DNA from: Glaesserella sp041817755
Lineage (GTDB): Bacteria; Pseudomonadota; Gammaproteobacteria; Enterobacterales; Pasteurellaceae
DNA length: 64,000 bases
Assembly: GCF_041817755.1 (NCBI RefSeq)
Contig: NZ_JBGYBX010000055.1
Span: forward strand, 62,001 to 126,000
Direction of reading: 5' to 3'
Of this stretch, positions 37,674 to 45,926 are shown piece after piece. The position numbers and the translations under genes are program-made. The notes under the pieces are model-generated. The model was not told the DNA's origin, made no database searches, and worked only from the letters and a program-made list of their open reading frames with translations. Numbering within the stretch: the stretch's first letter is position 1; each line of letters begins with the position of its first letter.

Positions 37674-37751
37674 GGTCGGCGGCTCAAAACTAGATCTGTT
37701 AGCTAGCGGAGTTATTTCCTTGCGGTGTTGTATTCCTCGCACCGCCGACCA
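37674..37751 (-). ncRNA. C4-like antisense RNA in the antirepressor leader
   Basis: On the minus strand a basal stem GGTCGGCGG/CCGCCGACC encloses two smaller hairpins, one GGTG-loop-CACC (loop CGAGGAATACAA) and one GGA-loop-TCC, ending 40 nt before the antirepressor ATG. A further CCCGAT-TT-ATCGGG hairpin follows. C4 RNAs of P1/P7-type phages have this layout and block ant translation by pairing with its leader; here loop GAGGAA can pair with TTTCTC (one G-U) in the leader. The identification is from layout and recalled consensus, not a covariance model search. The rest of the 37,633-37,937 gap holds only a terminator. Confidence 0.68.
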
Positions 37752-37914
37752 TTGAATAAATAAAATCTATCTCTTTTTCTGCCTGCAATAAACTTGATAA
37801 TGGCAAGGTCAAGCCTACTGGATTTCAGGTATAAAAAAATCACACTAACGGGGTGAATTGAGATAACCGAACAGATGTAAAATGCCTTTTGAGAGCAAGG
37901 AAATAGTAATAAAA

Positions 37915-37939
37915 AACCCTATTGATTGTCAATAGGGTT
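37915..37939 (-). terminator. Terminator of the ProQ/FinO-like gene
   Basis: AACCCTATTGA-N3-TCAATAGGGTT, an 11-bp stem overlapping the stop codon of the gene, is followed by TTTTTTATTA on the minus strand. Confidence 0.85.
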
Positions 37940-38405
37940 ATGAGCATTGTTCGTTCTTAACTTTAGGTGTTCGTTTGTGAATAACGACAACTTTACTTTT
38001 CTCTGAATTATTTTGCTCAAGTAATTCAATTTTTTTATATTCAATTTTGGTTTCTCTCGCTAAAGCTACTGCAAAACGATATTCTGCATTTGCCTTAGAA
38101 TTATGCTCATTAATTTGACTTAACCTTTTTCTCGCACAGTCTTTTTCTTCATCCGTAATTAGTCTGACCTTTGAACCATTAACATCTCTAATCCATTTTC
38201 GCCTTACAAAACGCTTTAAATAACTTGGTGAGTCTAAGTAATATTTCATTGCACTTCGCACGACTTTAGAGAGTTCATCATTGCCCAATACAGCAATCAT
38301 ATCTTCAATAATCGTTGGAACTAACGGTTTTGTATCAAAAAATACGTTGGGGAACCGCTCTTTTAATTTAGCTAAATTAGCTTTTACATTATCTTTTCGC
38401 CCCAT
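37938..38405 (-). CDS. ProQ/FinO-domain RNA-binding protein
   Basis: Protein of 155 residues whose first ~110 match the ProQ/FinO fold. LAKLKERFPNVFFDTKPL is followed by IEDMIAVLGNDELSKVVRSAMKYYLDSPSYLKRFVRRK, a Gly/Val turn and TDEEKDCARKRLSQIN. FinO/ProQ proteins bind hairpins with 3' tails (intrinsic terminators) and help antisense RNAs act. The C-terminal tail is basic. It is bracketed by terminators as a separate cargo cassette, next to the C4-like RNA and antirepressor. A role in stabilising that RNA, or host sRNAs, is inference from position. Confidence 0.75.
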   Translation of the reverse strand: MGRKDNVKANLAKLKERFPNVFFDTKPLVPTIIEDMIAVLGNDELSKVVRSAMKYYLDSPSYLKRFVRRKWIRDVNGSKVRLITDEEKDCARKRLSQINEHNSKANAEYRFAVALARETKIEYKKIELLEQNNSEKSKVVVIHKRTPKVKNEQCS

Positions 38406-38424
38406 ACTTTCTCCATAAAAAAAT

Positions 38425-38442
38425 AGCTTCCTATTGGAAGCT
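38425..38442 (-). terminator. Terminator of the 53-residue membrane protein gene
   Basis: AGCTTCC-TATT-GGAAGCT (minus strand loop AATA) is followed by ATTTTTTTA on the minus strand. Confidence 0.75.
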
Positions 38443-38502
38443 GTGGATTAAGGTTTCGACACCTATGGGGTAAATACTACTCTAACTATTTCTTATCGTC
38501 AA

Positions 38503-38664
38503 TTACTTTTTCCACTCTTTTAATGCTGTAATGATGTTCGGCAGTCGCCACGCCAAACAAACTACAAAACCTAAAAATGAATATGCTAACACTGTTTCCC
38601 ATAAGCCATATTGCATTTTAAACTCCTTGAATTGCTCAAATAGAAAAGATATAATTTGCTCCAT
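38503..38664 (-). CDS. Small single-span membrane protein (cargo family, copy 2)
   Basis: 53 residues from ATG 38664, or 37 from an internal ATG at 38616 that has a strong AAGGAG site. It reads MEQIISFLFEQFKEFK, then MQYGLWETVLAYSFLGFVVC and a short basic tail ending KEWKK, with one hydrophobic span at ~26-41. It shares a two-start layout with similar genes at 38736, 45927 and 49052: an 11-18-residue leader, a second Met with a strong ribosome site, one span, and Trp or Tyr near the end. It lies between two terminators. Function unknown; superinfection exclusion or lysis control are possibilities. Confidence 0.6.
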   Translation of the reverse strand: MEQIISFLFEQFKEFKMQYGLWETVLAYSFLGFVVCLAWRLPNIITALKEWKK

Positions 38665-38690
38665 ATTAGTCCTAACTAATAGTTAAATGA

Positions 38691-38723
38691 AAAACCCCGA
38701 GCACTGCGAATGTTCGGGGTTTT
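38691..38723 (-). terminator. Terminator between small membrane protein genes
   Basis: AAAACCCCGAGCA and TGTTCGGGGTTTT form a 13-bp stem (one G-T) with a 7-nt loop and T-rich tail on the minus strand. Nearly identical to the one at 38998-39027. Confidence 0.85.
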
Positions 38724-38735
38724 GTTTTATTTGGT

Positions 38736-38936
38736 TTAATAATTTTTCAGCGTTAAGATAAAATCTGCTAAGGCTTTTAGAAAAGTGGGGGCAAGCCAAT
38801 ATGTCCCTAAAATAAAACCTAAAAACAAAGCAATATAAGCAAATGTACGTGCTTTAGGTGCTTTTTCGATAATCTCTAACATTTTACAAATCCCCTCCAT
38901 TACGTTAAAATCTATCTGCATTTGGAAGTTCTCCAT
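38736..38936 (-). CDS. Small single-span membrane protein (cargo family, copy 1)
   Basis: 66 residues from ATG 38936, or 48 from an internal Met preceded by GGAGGGGA. After the leader it reads MLEIIEKAPKARTFAYIALF, then a span to about residue 52 and the tail ending LTLKNY. The block MLEII-[ED]-K-x-x-KAR-x-FAY is shared with the gene at 45927, which marks the two as paralogues. It is flanked by two near-identical terminators, so it is a self-contained cassette between tail genes I and J. Function unknown. Confidence 0.65.
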   Translation of the reverse strand: MENFQMQIDFNVMEGICKMLEIIEKAPKARTFAYIALFLGFILGTYWLAPTFLKALADFILTLKNY

Positions 38937-38997
38937 TTGTTAAATTTATTATTCATTCAGTTTATTTCCTCTTTGTTATGGAAAGTTGGGAATAAAA

Positions 38998-39027
38998 AAC
39001 CCCGAGCACTCGCAATGTTCGGGGTTT
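38998..39027 (-). terminator. Terminator after tail gene I
   Basis: AACCCCGAGCA-N7-TGTTCGGGGTT, with an 11-bp stem, is followed by TTTTTTATTCC on the minus strand. Confidence 0.85.
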
Positions 39028-39043
39028 GTTTTTTGTTAATTAT

Positions 39044-39658
39044 TTACGTTGTCACATCATCGTACGAGTCTAACCCCTGCGAGATCAGCACAAGACTTGT
39101 CATCATTTTTCCGTAAAGTAACGGTATTGGTCTGCCTTGCGGGGTAAGATTACGCAAATTGCTGAATGAGGTACTTTGCTGTTTTTCGCTGTCGCTGAGT
39201 TTGGTATCCATTGATGGGGGTTTTGTGAGTAACCCCATTACCCCACTGAGCACCATCGAGGCACCCATAGTAAATGCCATAGTTGCCCCAGCAAAACCTT
39301 GCGCCCCCAGATAACTCCAACCTGCCGCACCACCGGCGTACCAAGAGGCAGCAATCAGTACAACGCCGATGACAATATTCATCACATTCATATTTTTCCC
39401 AGCTCCCGCCACCACCGGCGTAAAATGCACCGTGCAATCATCCGCCAATGTCATTGTGGGGTTGGTTTTAATCTGCTCTTCGCTTAAATAGCGTTTCCCG
39501 ATCCGCACTTTGTAATAGCCTTTACGCAAATACTGATTTAAGCCTTGAATTTGGCTAAGCAGTCCGTTCATCAACTCTTTAAACGAACTCACTTCAAGCT
39601 CTATCGGTTCGTTAGGCTCAAATCGTTTAAGATCGCCGTAAAATTTAACTCTGACCAT
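39044..39658 (-). CDS. Tail assembly protein I
   Basis: Lambda I-like tail assembly protein of 204 residues from ATG 39658 (GGAGA upstream). The N-terminal half is a ubiquitin-like fold (VRVKFYGDLKRFEP...ADDCTVHFTPVVAGAGK). The C-terminal half has two hydrophobic glycine-rich segments (VMNIVIGVVLIAASW; AMAFTMGASMVLSGVMG-type) and the conserved end PQGRPIPLLYGKMMTSLVLISQGL. Its start overlaps gene K by 58 nt. In lambda, I is needed for tail tip assembly but absent from the virion. Confidence 0.85.
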   Translation of the reverse strand: MVRVKFYGDLKRFEPNEPIELEVSSFKELMNGLLSQIQGLNQYLRKGYYKVRIGKRYLSEEQIKTNPTMTLADDCTVHFTPVVAGAGKNMNVMNIVIGVVLIAASWYAGGAAGWSYLGAQGFAGATMAFTMGASMVLSGVMGLLTKPPSMDTKLSDSEKQQSTSFSNLRNLTPQGRPIPLLYGKMMTSLVLISQGLDSYDDVTT

Positions 39659-40362
39659 TTCGGGTATCTCCAAATACTATGAGTTTGTTGTAACCACGCC
39701 CCATCATAAGGCACTCGGGCAGATAATCTGCCTTCGCTGTGGTGCAACATCAGCTGATTGCCAAGGTAAATGCCTGCGTGATTAGCCACTTCGCTACCAA
39801 TTTGCAGTAATACAATATCGCCAAGCTGGGGCGGTTCTTCAAAATCCAACCGCTTAAATCCAAAGCGGAGTAGGTTTTCTTCATACAGATTGCCCGATTT
39901 AAACCACTCAAATTCATACGTCACATCATCGGGCAAATCCAACCCTGCCAACATATAGGCATCTAACAAAATATTTCGGCAATCTTGCTTGTTGTTTTCA
40001 AACTGACGACCGACAAGCGGTGCAATTGGGCGGATTTTTTGCAATTTTCCGTCGCAAACTAACCAAAACGGCAGATTAAGCCGAACTTGGCATTCACGGT
40101 CGGCGGTGGATAAATACGGCAAACCTTTTTCGGTTTCAGAATCAGGGTGAGAATGAACAACCGCCACAATTTCCCCTACGCTTTCTGCCCGAATCCAATC
40201 ATCGGGCGAAATTTCAAAGTGATTAATCGGATCGACTGCGATATTCTCGCAAGGGAAATAATGTTGTTTACCGCCCTTAGAAACGACAAAACCGCAACTT
40301 TCGTGCGGTTCTGAGCGTTTGGCGTGATATAAAATTTGTTCTGTAAAAGAGATATTTTGCAT
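39601..40362 (-). CDS. Tail tip peptidase K (JAMM plus NlpC/P60)
   Basis: 253 residues from ATG 40362. The N-terminal JAB1/MPN-type metalloprotease domain (~5-105) shows HESCGF, VHSHPDSE and a later S-x2-D. The C-terminal NlpC/P60 cysteine peptidase (~110-250) shows Cys in QDCRNILLDAYMLAG, His in ANHAGIYLG and a HHS segment. Lambda K has the same two-domain layout and helps the tail tip through the cell wall. In lambda-like phages K directly follows L; here a higBA module lies between them, and the K start has no clear ribosome site of its own. Confidence 0.88.
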   Translation of the reverse strand: MQNISFTEQILYHAKRSEPHESCGFVVSKGGKQHYFPCENIAVDPINHFEISPDDWIRAESVGEIVAVVHSHPDSETEKGLPYLSTADRECQVRLNLPFWLVCDGKLQKIRPIAPLVGRQFENNKQDCRNILLDAYMLAGLDLPDDVTYEFEWFKSGNLYEENLLRFGFKRLDFEEPPQLGDIVLLQIGSEVANHAGIYLGNQLMLHHSEGRLSARVPYDGAWLQQTHSIWRYPKWSELNFTAILNDLSLTNR

Positions 40363-40366
40363 TATT

Positions 40367-40416
40367 GTATACAACCTATTTACAAGTTAAGATTTTAGCG
40401 TATACTTACTGTATAC
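40367..40416 (+). promoter_or_regulatory. higBA promoter with GTATAC operator sites
   Basis: TTTACA (40379-40384), 16 nt and TATACT (40401-40406) form a promoter. GTATAC palindromes occur at 40367, 40400 and 40411; the last two are 11 nt apart and cover the -10, as expected for autorepression by HigA. Confidence 0.75.
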
Positions 40417-40432
40417 AAAAAGGATAACTACA

Positions 40433-40711
40433 ATGATTCTCTCGTTTAAACATAAAGGCTTAAAGCTATTTTTTGAAACAGGTTCAACAGCAGGTATTCA
40501 AGCTAACCACGCTTCTAAATTACGTCTTCAACTTGCTACACTAGAGAACGCTGAAACTGTTTCTGCAATGAACTTCCCCGGTTGGGATTTACACCCATTA
40601 CAAGGCAATCTTGTTGGGCATTGGAGTGTCAAAGTCAATAAAAACTGGCGCTTAACCTTTAAATTTGAAAACGGTCACGCAGAAATTGTGGATTATCAAG
40701 ATTATCATTAA
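40433..40711 (+). CDS. higB: HigB-type toxin (RelE superfamily mRNA interferase)
   Basis: 92-residue toxin that would cleave mRNA on the ribosome. HigB signatures are ILSFKHKGLKLFFETG at the start, the NLVGHWSVKVNKNWRLTFKF core and VDYQDYH at the C-terminus, where the acid/His residues act. Toxin-before-antitoxin order is typical of higBA. An AAGGAT site precedes it. It is on the plus strand inside a minus-strand tail operon, so it was inserted as a cargo module. Confidence 0.9.
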   Translation: MILSFKHKGLKLFFETGSTAGIQANHASKLRLQLATLENAETVSAMNFPGWDLHPLQGNLVGHWSVKVNKNWRLTFKFENGHAEIVDYQDYH

Positions 40712-40722
40712 GGAGCTGAAGA

Positions 40723-41004
40723 ATGAGAATGTTTAACCCGCCACATCCGGGCTTGTTGCTAAAAGAATACCTAGATAATACTGACGCTAGTATTACTCAA
40801 ATTGCTAAACAACTTGGTGTTACTCGTGTCTGCTTATCTCGCATTATCAATGAAAAATCAGCGATTACCCCTGAAATGGCACTCCGTTTAAGTCAGCTAT
40901 TGCCTAATACCACACCAAAATTATGGTTAGGTATGCAAGCAGATTTTGATTTGTGGCAATTAGAACAGCGTGCTACATTTCACATAGAACCGCTCTTTGC
41001 TTAA
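40723..41004 (+). CDS. higA: HigA-type antitoxin (XRE helix-turn-helix)
   Basis: 93-residue antitoxin with the HigA signature PPHPGLLLKEYLD and a helix-turn-helix ITQIAKQLGVTRVCLSRIINEK (~27-48). It is followed by ITPEMALRLSQLLPNTTPKLWLGMQADFDLW, characteristic of the VapI/HigA family. It neutralises HigB and represses the operon through GTATAC sites. It starts 11 nt after higB and its stop overlaps the convergent L gene by 4 nt. Confidence 0.92.
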   Translation: MRMFNPPHPGLLLKEYLDNTDASITQIAKQLGVTRVCLSRIINEKSAITPEMALRLSQLLPNTTPKLWLGMQADFDLWQLEQRATFHIEPLFA

Positions 41005-41738
41005 GCCCCATACTGCGTCGTACTTGGAAAGCCACCAAACGGCAAAATGGCGTTAGCCCCGAATCTCAACTTGCACCCACGCAAACAGTGAGAGCAAGCA
41101 TCTTTTTTCGGATCGGTCGTCGGATTATCTTTTTCATCGGCAACCGGTCCGCCTGTGTAGCCACACTCCGCAGAACGATATTGCCAAATACAAACATCCG
41201 AGGTAATCATCAACAGTGGGATTCGCGCATTGTCCGTTTCTGCGGGTGAGGCTAACTCAAAGGTGGCGATTTCGTCGTTCAGGCTTTTCAGCTGCTCGAT
41301 CACAAATAAGCTCACGCTTTCCTGTGTCGGGTCGGCTTGCGGGTTCTGCCCGTTCGGGAAATTTCGCGCGTCAAGGAATTGCGCATAAACCAAACGGCGG
41401 GTAACTTTCCCGCCGACACCCTGCCCGAAGTTTGCAGCTATACCGGTCACAATGCCGTACAGATTGGATACTGTCAGCGTAGGGCGTGAGCTTGGACCTT
41501 GACCGCTAATTTCAAAACCATCGGCTTTAATAGGGTAGGCTTGGTACTCATTACCTTGCCACCAAACATTTTGTTGTCCTTGGTTTAAACCGTTGTGAAA
41601 GCGTAACAATTCACCTTTTCTGGTTGAGTCGCTATTACTGCTGATATGCCTTAAATCAATTTCCCATAGTTCGATCAAGGCATTTTGTTCAAGTTTTGGC
41701 AGTTCGTTTGCCATTTTTTGGGGAAGGGCTTTGGGCAT
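41001..41738 (-). CDS. Minor tail protein L (Fe-S tail tip protein)
   Basis: 245-residue lambda L-like protein. The C-terminal domain has four cysteines (VCIWQYRSAECGYTG and DACSHCLRGCKLRFG) that in lambda bind a [4Fe-4S] cluster. It starts with a GAGGTG site and overlaps gene M by 1 nt (TAATG). Its 3' end is fused tightly to the inserted higBA module (4-nt convergent overlap). Confidence 0.87.
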   Translation of the reverse strand: MPKALPQKMANELPKLEQNALIELWEIDLRHISSNSDSTRKGELLRFHNGLNQGQQNVWWQGNEYQAYPIKADGFEISGQGPSSRPTLTVSNLYGIVTGIAANFGQGVGGKVTRRLVYAQFLDARNFPNGQNPQADPTQESVSLFVIEQLKSLNDEIATFELASPAETDNARIPLLMITSDVCIWQYRSAECGYTGGPVADEKDNPTTDPKKDACSHCLRGCKLRFGANAILPFGGFPSTTQYGA

Positions 41739-42070
41739 TAAATCACCTCTTCAAATTCGCAGTTAATCAACGTATGGGTTTTACCTACCGTCTGCGACCA
41801 TTTCGGACACACCACTTTAATCAGTGGCATTTTTGGTTGCTCCCTAAATTGAAAGGCATTTACACCACCGTGATTTGCAAGAAATTGTAACAATCCAACC
41901 GCTTGTGCGTGTCGTAGGTTAAAGCTCAATGAAAATTTACGTTGCAATGGATTTAATCCATCGACCATTCGCTGTTGATAGCCGTCACCAAATTTATTCA
42001 CCTTTCTGCGTGGTTCGCTTTCGACGGTGTAATTTGGTTGTGGGCAAAAGGGAAGTATTTGTAATGTCAT
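41738..42070 (-). CDS. Minor tail protein M
   Basis: 110-residue lambda M-like tail tip protein. Recognisable segments are KVNKFGDGYQQRMVDGLNP near the start, typical of the M/Dit-like family, and the closing acidic stretch NCEFEEVI. It follows the tape measure gene after a terminator and overlaps L by 1 nt. It links the tape measure to the tip complex. Confidence 0.83.
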   Translation of the reverse strand: MTLQILPFCPQPNYTVESEPRRKVNKFGDGYQQRMVDGLNPLQRKFSLSFNLRHAQAVGLLQFLANHGGVNAFQFREQPKMPLIKVVCPKWSQTVGKTHTLINCEFEEVI

Positions 42071-42088
42071 AGATCACCTTATAATAAA

Positions 42089-42115
42089 ATACCCTTAGAA
42101 ACTCTCTAAGGGTAT
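42089..42115 (-). terminator. Terminator after the tape measure gene
   Basis: ATACCCTTAGA and TCTAAGGGTAT (42089-42099 with 42105-42115), an 11-bp stem followed by TTTTATTAT on the minus strand; it overlaps the stop codon. Confidence 0.8.
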
Positions 42116-45100
42116 TATCTATTTAACGCACCACCACTACGCAGATCACGCGTTTGATTGCGACGATAGACACCATCTGCAATCTGCTCCATTAACTTCA
42201 CGGTAATTGCTAAATCTTGACCGTCTTTTTGGGTTTCAACTTCGGCGGATGTCGGTTTGCCGTTATTAATCACCGTCACAGTCACATTTTGCGACCCGCC
42301 AAAATGCGTAGGCGTACTCGGCACTCTCGGCACACCAACACCGCCACCTGTCGCAAAACCACGTTTGCCATAGTTAAGGTAGTTAAGATAATCCAACCCA
42401 AGACGAGAAGTTGCTTCTTTGGTGATAACATATTCACCACGGTGGACGATACCGGCTGGGGTGTATTTGCCACCATCGCCGGTATAACCGCCGGTCGCAA
42501 AGCCAACACTGCGGATTTGTCCGACTAATGCCATACCTTGAGACATTACACTTGCGACGGCGGCAAACTTAGCCGCAGGGTTCATTGTTGACCAATCTGT
42601 CATCACTTGACTTGCAGCACGGGTGACATTAATTGTCGCTTCCGCAATCGCAAAAGATTTTTGTATCGCAAACATTGCTTTGTAAGCGGCAGATTGTTTG
42701 CCTCCTGCTTGCTCAATAACACTGGTTAAATCCCCAAAAGCTGAGCCTAATGTATTCAAGCCTTCCGCATATTTCCGCATTTCGGTTTGAAATTTATCAT
42801 TCGCATAACGGTCGATAATTTGCTGTTTGAGTTTTTGGAACTCCTCTTCCTTAAGTAACTGCGTCTGATGAAATGCGTCAAGCTGAGCAAGTTCTTGTGT
42901 TTGTCGATTGAGCTGCTCTTGATTCGGGTCATACATCCCCTTAATCTGATCTTGCACGGATACCGCATTTTGCGCCGCTGTTTGAGCATACTCAAATTTA
43001 GCTTTGTCACCGGCATTTCTGGCATCTATATTCGATAACGACCCTACCGACTGCAACTGTTGAATATCATAAAGCTCACGTTGCATTTTGTTTTTAGCAG
43101 ATAAATGCGGTGCGTAACGTTCCGCCAACTCTTCACGTTCTCGTAAATAACGTTGAGTGATCAAGACTTTTGCCTTTTCCGCCTCTTCGTGAGCCACCAC
43201 GCCCGTTTTCATCAGTTTGTTGAGTTTTTCGAGTGAGTTCGCACGACTAATGTCAATATTTTGCAACGTATCCGCATTGGTCTTTTTGAGATCGTCAAAA
43301 AAACCGTCAAAGTCTTTCCGATAATCGGCGCCTGATCGTGTTTTGCCACCCTTTCCCCCACCGCCACCTTTTGATAAGGCTTGTTGGGCAAATTGTTTCT
43401 CGTACGCTTCTTTCAGTCGCTGATAGCCTGCGTCCCCTTCTTTCATTCCCGAATTAATGAGTGCGTCTTTAACCTGTAAAGCAACTTTATCGTTGCCTTT
43501 GGCTTGATCTATCGCATTCCGCCGTTCAATCTTCTCGATCATTTCCAAGTTTTTAGGGTCGATGATACCACCGCCACCTTGTACAAACGGCAGATTTGCC
43601 ACCGTAACCGCCGCCTGCATGGCTGCCTGTGAAATCGTCCCGATTGCACCGGCGAACTTTAATGCTTCGGCGGTTGCTGACGGCATTGCAAAAGTAAAAT
43701 TACCGATGGATACATTCAGCCCATCCACTTTGATTTTAGATTGTTCAATGTTTGGATAAAGCTCTGCAAAACGGGCTTTGAGCTCGGCGACAGGCATTTG
43801 TTCCATCGTAGTTGCAATGGTTTGCTTAGTATCATTTAACTTGATTTCGCTGTCATTAAGCTCCTTGATGGTTTTATCTAATTCACGTTGCATCCGAATA
43901 ATTTTTTGAGTTTGGTCTATCTCAAATTCATATCCATCTGCTTCTAACACTTTAACTTTAGGTGTGTTTTCAATTTCTTGTTTTAATTCTTGGACCTTAC
44001 GCTTAAGTTGATCGACTTGACGTTGTTGAACTTCGGCACTTTCTTCAAGCTGAGCTTTTGTTGAGCGAAGATCGATGCTGTTCATTGCCTCAATATTTTC
44101 CTTAATACGTGGCAATTCGTTCGCAAATTCAAGGGCATTTTGTCTTGCTTGCTCAGCTTCTTGATGCCAGTTGTAAAGCCAGGTTGCCCCAGCAGTTAAT
44201 CCAATCGTGAGTAAGCCAAGTGGCCCACCAACCATTGACAATGCTCCAGAAAGCAAGCTCGCACTTTGACGAGCAGCTGTAAGTTTCACTGTTGCTGCCG
44301 TTTCAGCATTTGTTAATGAAATAATTTGTGCAGCTTGAGTTTGCATTTGAGTACGAATTAACGCTCTTTGTTGCTCTGTCCTTGCAAGTTGCAATTGAGC
44401 AGAGAGTGATTGCATTGACACTCTAGCATAAGCCAAATCTTGCTGTGTGCGTAAAAGTGTTGCATGTGCCACTTGTGCCTGTGTTGCTGCGACTTCTCTA
44501 TTCGCATTGCTTAACGCAATAGTTTCTTTTGTCCGTTCAAATAATTTAATTCCAGCAAATGTAACGCCAACGCTTGTTATAGTAGGTAAAATGTAATTGA
44601 GATTATTTGCTAATACACCAATTGCAGAAGCCATTCCATTTGCAACACCTGTCGAATTAACTAAATTACCAACAAATTTTTCTGTTGCAGTTGATAAATT
44701 TTGCATTGCACCACTGATCGTTGTTGCTGTTTTGCCATAAAGCTCATCGACAGATTTTTTTGACTTCTCAAGAGCTTGGATCATCTTGTCGGTGGTTAAT
44801 TCTCCTTTATCCGACATCTCTTTCAATTGCCCCATTGTGACCCCTAAACCACGAGCAATCGCCTGCATCACCGCCGGCGTTTGGGTCATAATTGAGTTGT
44901 ACTCTTGAGCTCGCATTTTGCCCATTAAGAGCGTTTGGCTAAATTGGGTTAAGGCATTTTGGGCTTCTGCTGTACTTGCCCCTGAGATAGCAACGGCTTT
45001 TGAGATCGTTTCAGTAACACTGGCGACTTGCCGTTGGTTGATGCCTAGCTCTTTCGCATTTTGGGCAAATGATTGATACACCGCTGATACCGCTTGTGTT

Positions 45101-45492
45101 GATTGTGCGGTTTTCATTGAAATGTCATACACTGAAGCCATTGCCTGAGCGTGCTGAGCTTCGGTTTCAGTGACAAGCTTTATTTTATTAGCAAGTTCCG
45201 TATGACTGTCAGACAGTTGAAAAATTTGAGAACCAAGTGATTTTACCCTGTCAATATTATTAAATCGAAACTCCCACTTAGCAGCTGAATTGATGTTGTT
45301 TGCTGCATTCTCGATATTTTTTAAATATGTGGTAGTACGCTGAGAAAACTGCTTGGCTGAATTTAACGCTTTATCCATATCCACTTGGAAAGTGCGTGAA
45401 AATTGACTGGTTCTCTGCTCCGATTTAGACATTCCTTTTTCAAAACTAGCGGTTTCTAAATCAAGGATAATATTTAATTTTCCAAGCGACAT
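42115..45492 (-). CDS. Tail tape measure protein
   Basis: 1125-residue protein that sets tail length. It has the tape-measure domain around residues 90-290 (VYDISMKTAQSTQAVSAVYQSFAQN; ALTQFSQTLLMGKMRAQEYNSIM), long coiled-coil segments (~330-420, 460-570, 740-900), hydrophobic segments near 300 and 430, and a C-terminal region with GGYTGDGGKYTPAGIVHRGEYVI, common in lambda H-like proteins. At about 1.5 angstrom per residue it would give a tail near 165 nm (inference from other phages). Confidence 0.92.
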   Translation of the reverse strand: MSLGKLNIILDLETASFEKGMSKSEQRTSQFSRTFQVDMDKALNSAKQFSQRTTTYLKNIENAANNINSAAKWEFRFNNIDRVKSLGSQIFQLSDSHTELANKIKLVTETEAQHAQAMASVYDISMKTAQSTQAVSAVYQSFAQNAKELGINQRQVASVTETISKAVAISGASTAEAQNALTQFSQTLLMGKMRAQEYNSIMTQTPAVMQAIARGLGVTMGQLKEMSDKGELTTDKMIQALEKSKKSVDELYGKTATTISGAMQNLSTATEKFVGNLVNSTGVANGMASAIGVLANNLNYILPTITSVGVTFAGIKLFERTKETIALSNANREVAATQAQVAHATLLRTQQDLAYARVSMQSLSAQLQLARTEQQRALIRTQMQTQAAQIISLTNAETAATVKLTAARQSASLLSGALSMVGGPLGLLTIGLTAGATWLYNWHQEAEQARQNALEFANELPRIKENIEAMNSIDLRSTKAQLEESAEVQQRQVDQLKRKVQELKQEIENTPKVKVLEADGYEFEIDQTQKIIRMQRELDKTIKELNDSEIKLNDTKQTIATTMEQMPVAELKARFAELYPNIEQSKIKVDGLNVSIGNFTFAMPSATAEALKFAGAIGTISQAAMQAAVTVANLPFVQGGGGIIDPKNLEMIEKIERRNAIDQAKGNDKVALQVKDALINSGMKEGDAGYQRLKEAYEKQFAQQALSKGGGGGKGGKTRSGADYRKDFDGFFDDLKKTNADTLQNIDISRANSLEKLNKLMKTGVVAHEEAEKAKVLITQRYLREREELAERYAPHLSAKNKMQRELYDIQQLQSVGSLSNIDARNAGDKAKFEYAQTAAQNAVSVQDQIKGMYDPNQEQLNRQTQELAQLDAFHQTQLLKEEEFQKLKQQIIDRYANDKFQTEMRKYAEGLNTLGSAFGDLTSVIEQAGGKQSAAYKAMFAIQKSFAIAEATINVTRAASQVMTDWSTMNPAAKFAAVASVMSQGMALVGQIRSVGFATGGYTGDGGKYTPAGIVHRGEYVITKEATSRLGLDYLNYLNYGKRGFATGGGVGVPRVPSTPTHFGGSQNVTVTVINNGKPTSAEVETQKDGQDLAITVKLMEQIADGVYRRNQTRDLRSGGALNR

Positions 45493-45511
45493 TTTATTTC
45501 TCCCATAAAAA

Positions 45512-45533
45512 AAGCCACCTATAAAGGTGGCTT
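45512..45533 (-). terminator. Terminator before the tape measure gene
   Basis: AAGCCACC and GGTGGCTT (45512-45519 with 45526-45533), followed by TTTTTATGGG on the minus strand. Confidence 0.75.
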
Positions 45534-45574
45534 ATAAATCTATAAAACCTAATTAAATAATCATATCTACTATC

Positions 45575-45823
45575 TTAATACTGTTTTTTATTACGTTTTA
45601 AATGGCAGTTTATTTTATACTGCTCAAGATAGTAAGCTCCTAGCAACAAGAAGAAAGGCGCAGGACCAACAATTGCAGCCCAAGGGAAATCAGGAGTATT
45701 TAATGATGTTGCAAATATTATCCAAGCAATGATAATGACTGGTAACACAAAAACAACAACGACTAAAGAAAAGAATGTTCTAAAAAGCCATCCAAATGAT
45801 TCAAATATATCTCTAATTCCCAT
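45575..45823 (-). CDS. Small multi-span membrane protein of unknown function
   Basis: 82 residues with two to three hydrophobic segments (~12-38 and ~47-64) and a basic tail (HLKRNKKQY). There is no recognised family. It lies with the next small gene between the tail chaperones and the tape measure, ended by a terminator, so it looks like phage cargo rather than a structural gene. An uptake signal lies about 35 nt upstream. Confidence 0.6.
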   Translation of the reverse strand: MGIRDIFESFGWLFRTFFSLVVVVFVLPVIIIAWIIFATSLNTPDFPWAAIVGPAPFFLLLGAYYLEQYKINCHLKRNKKQY

Positions 45824-45926
45824 ATTTCCTCCCTTAACTTATACCCAAAACATAAGTCAACAAGCGGTCATTTTCAAGGCTTTTTTTGTAAATTTTACCG
45901 TAAAATACACAGAATGATTGCTTTCA

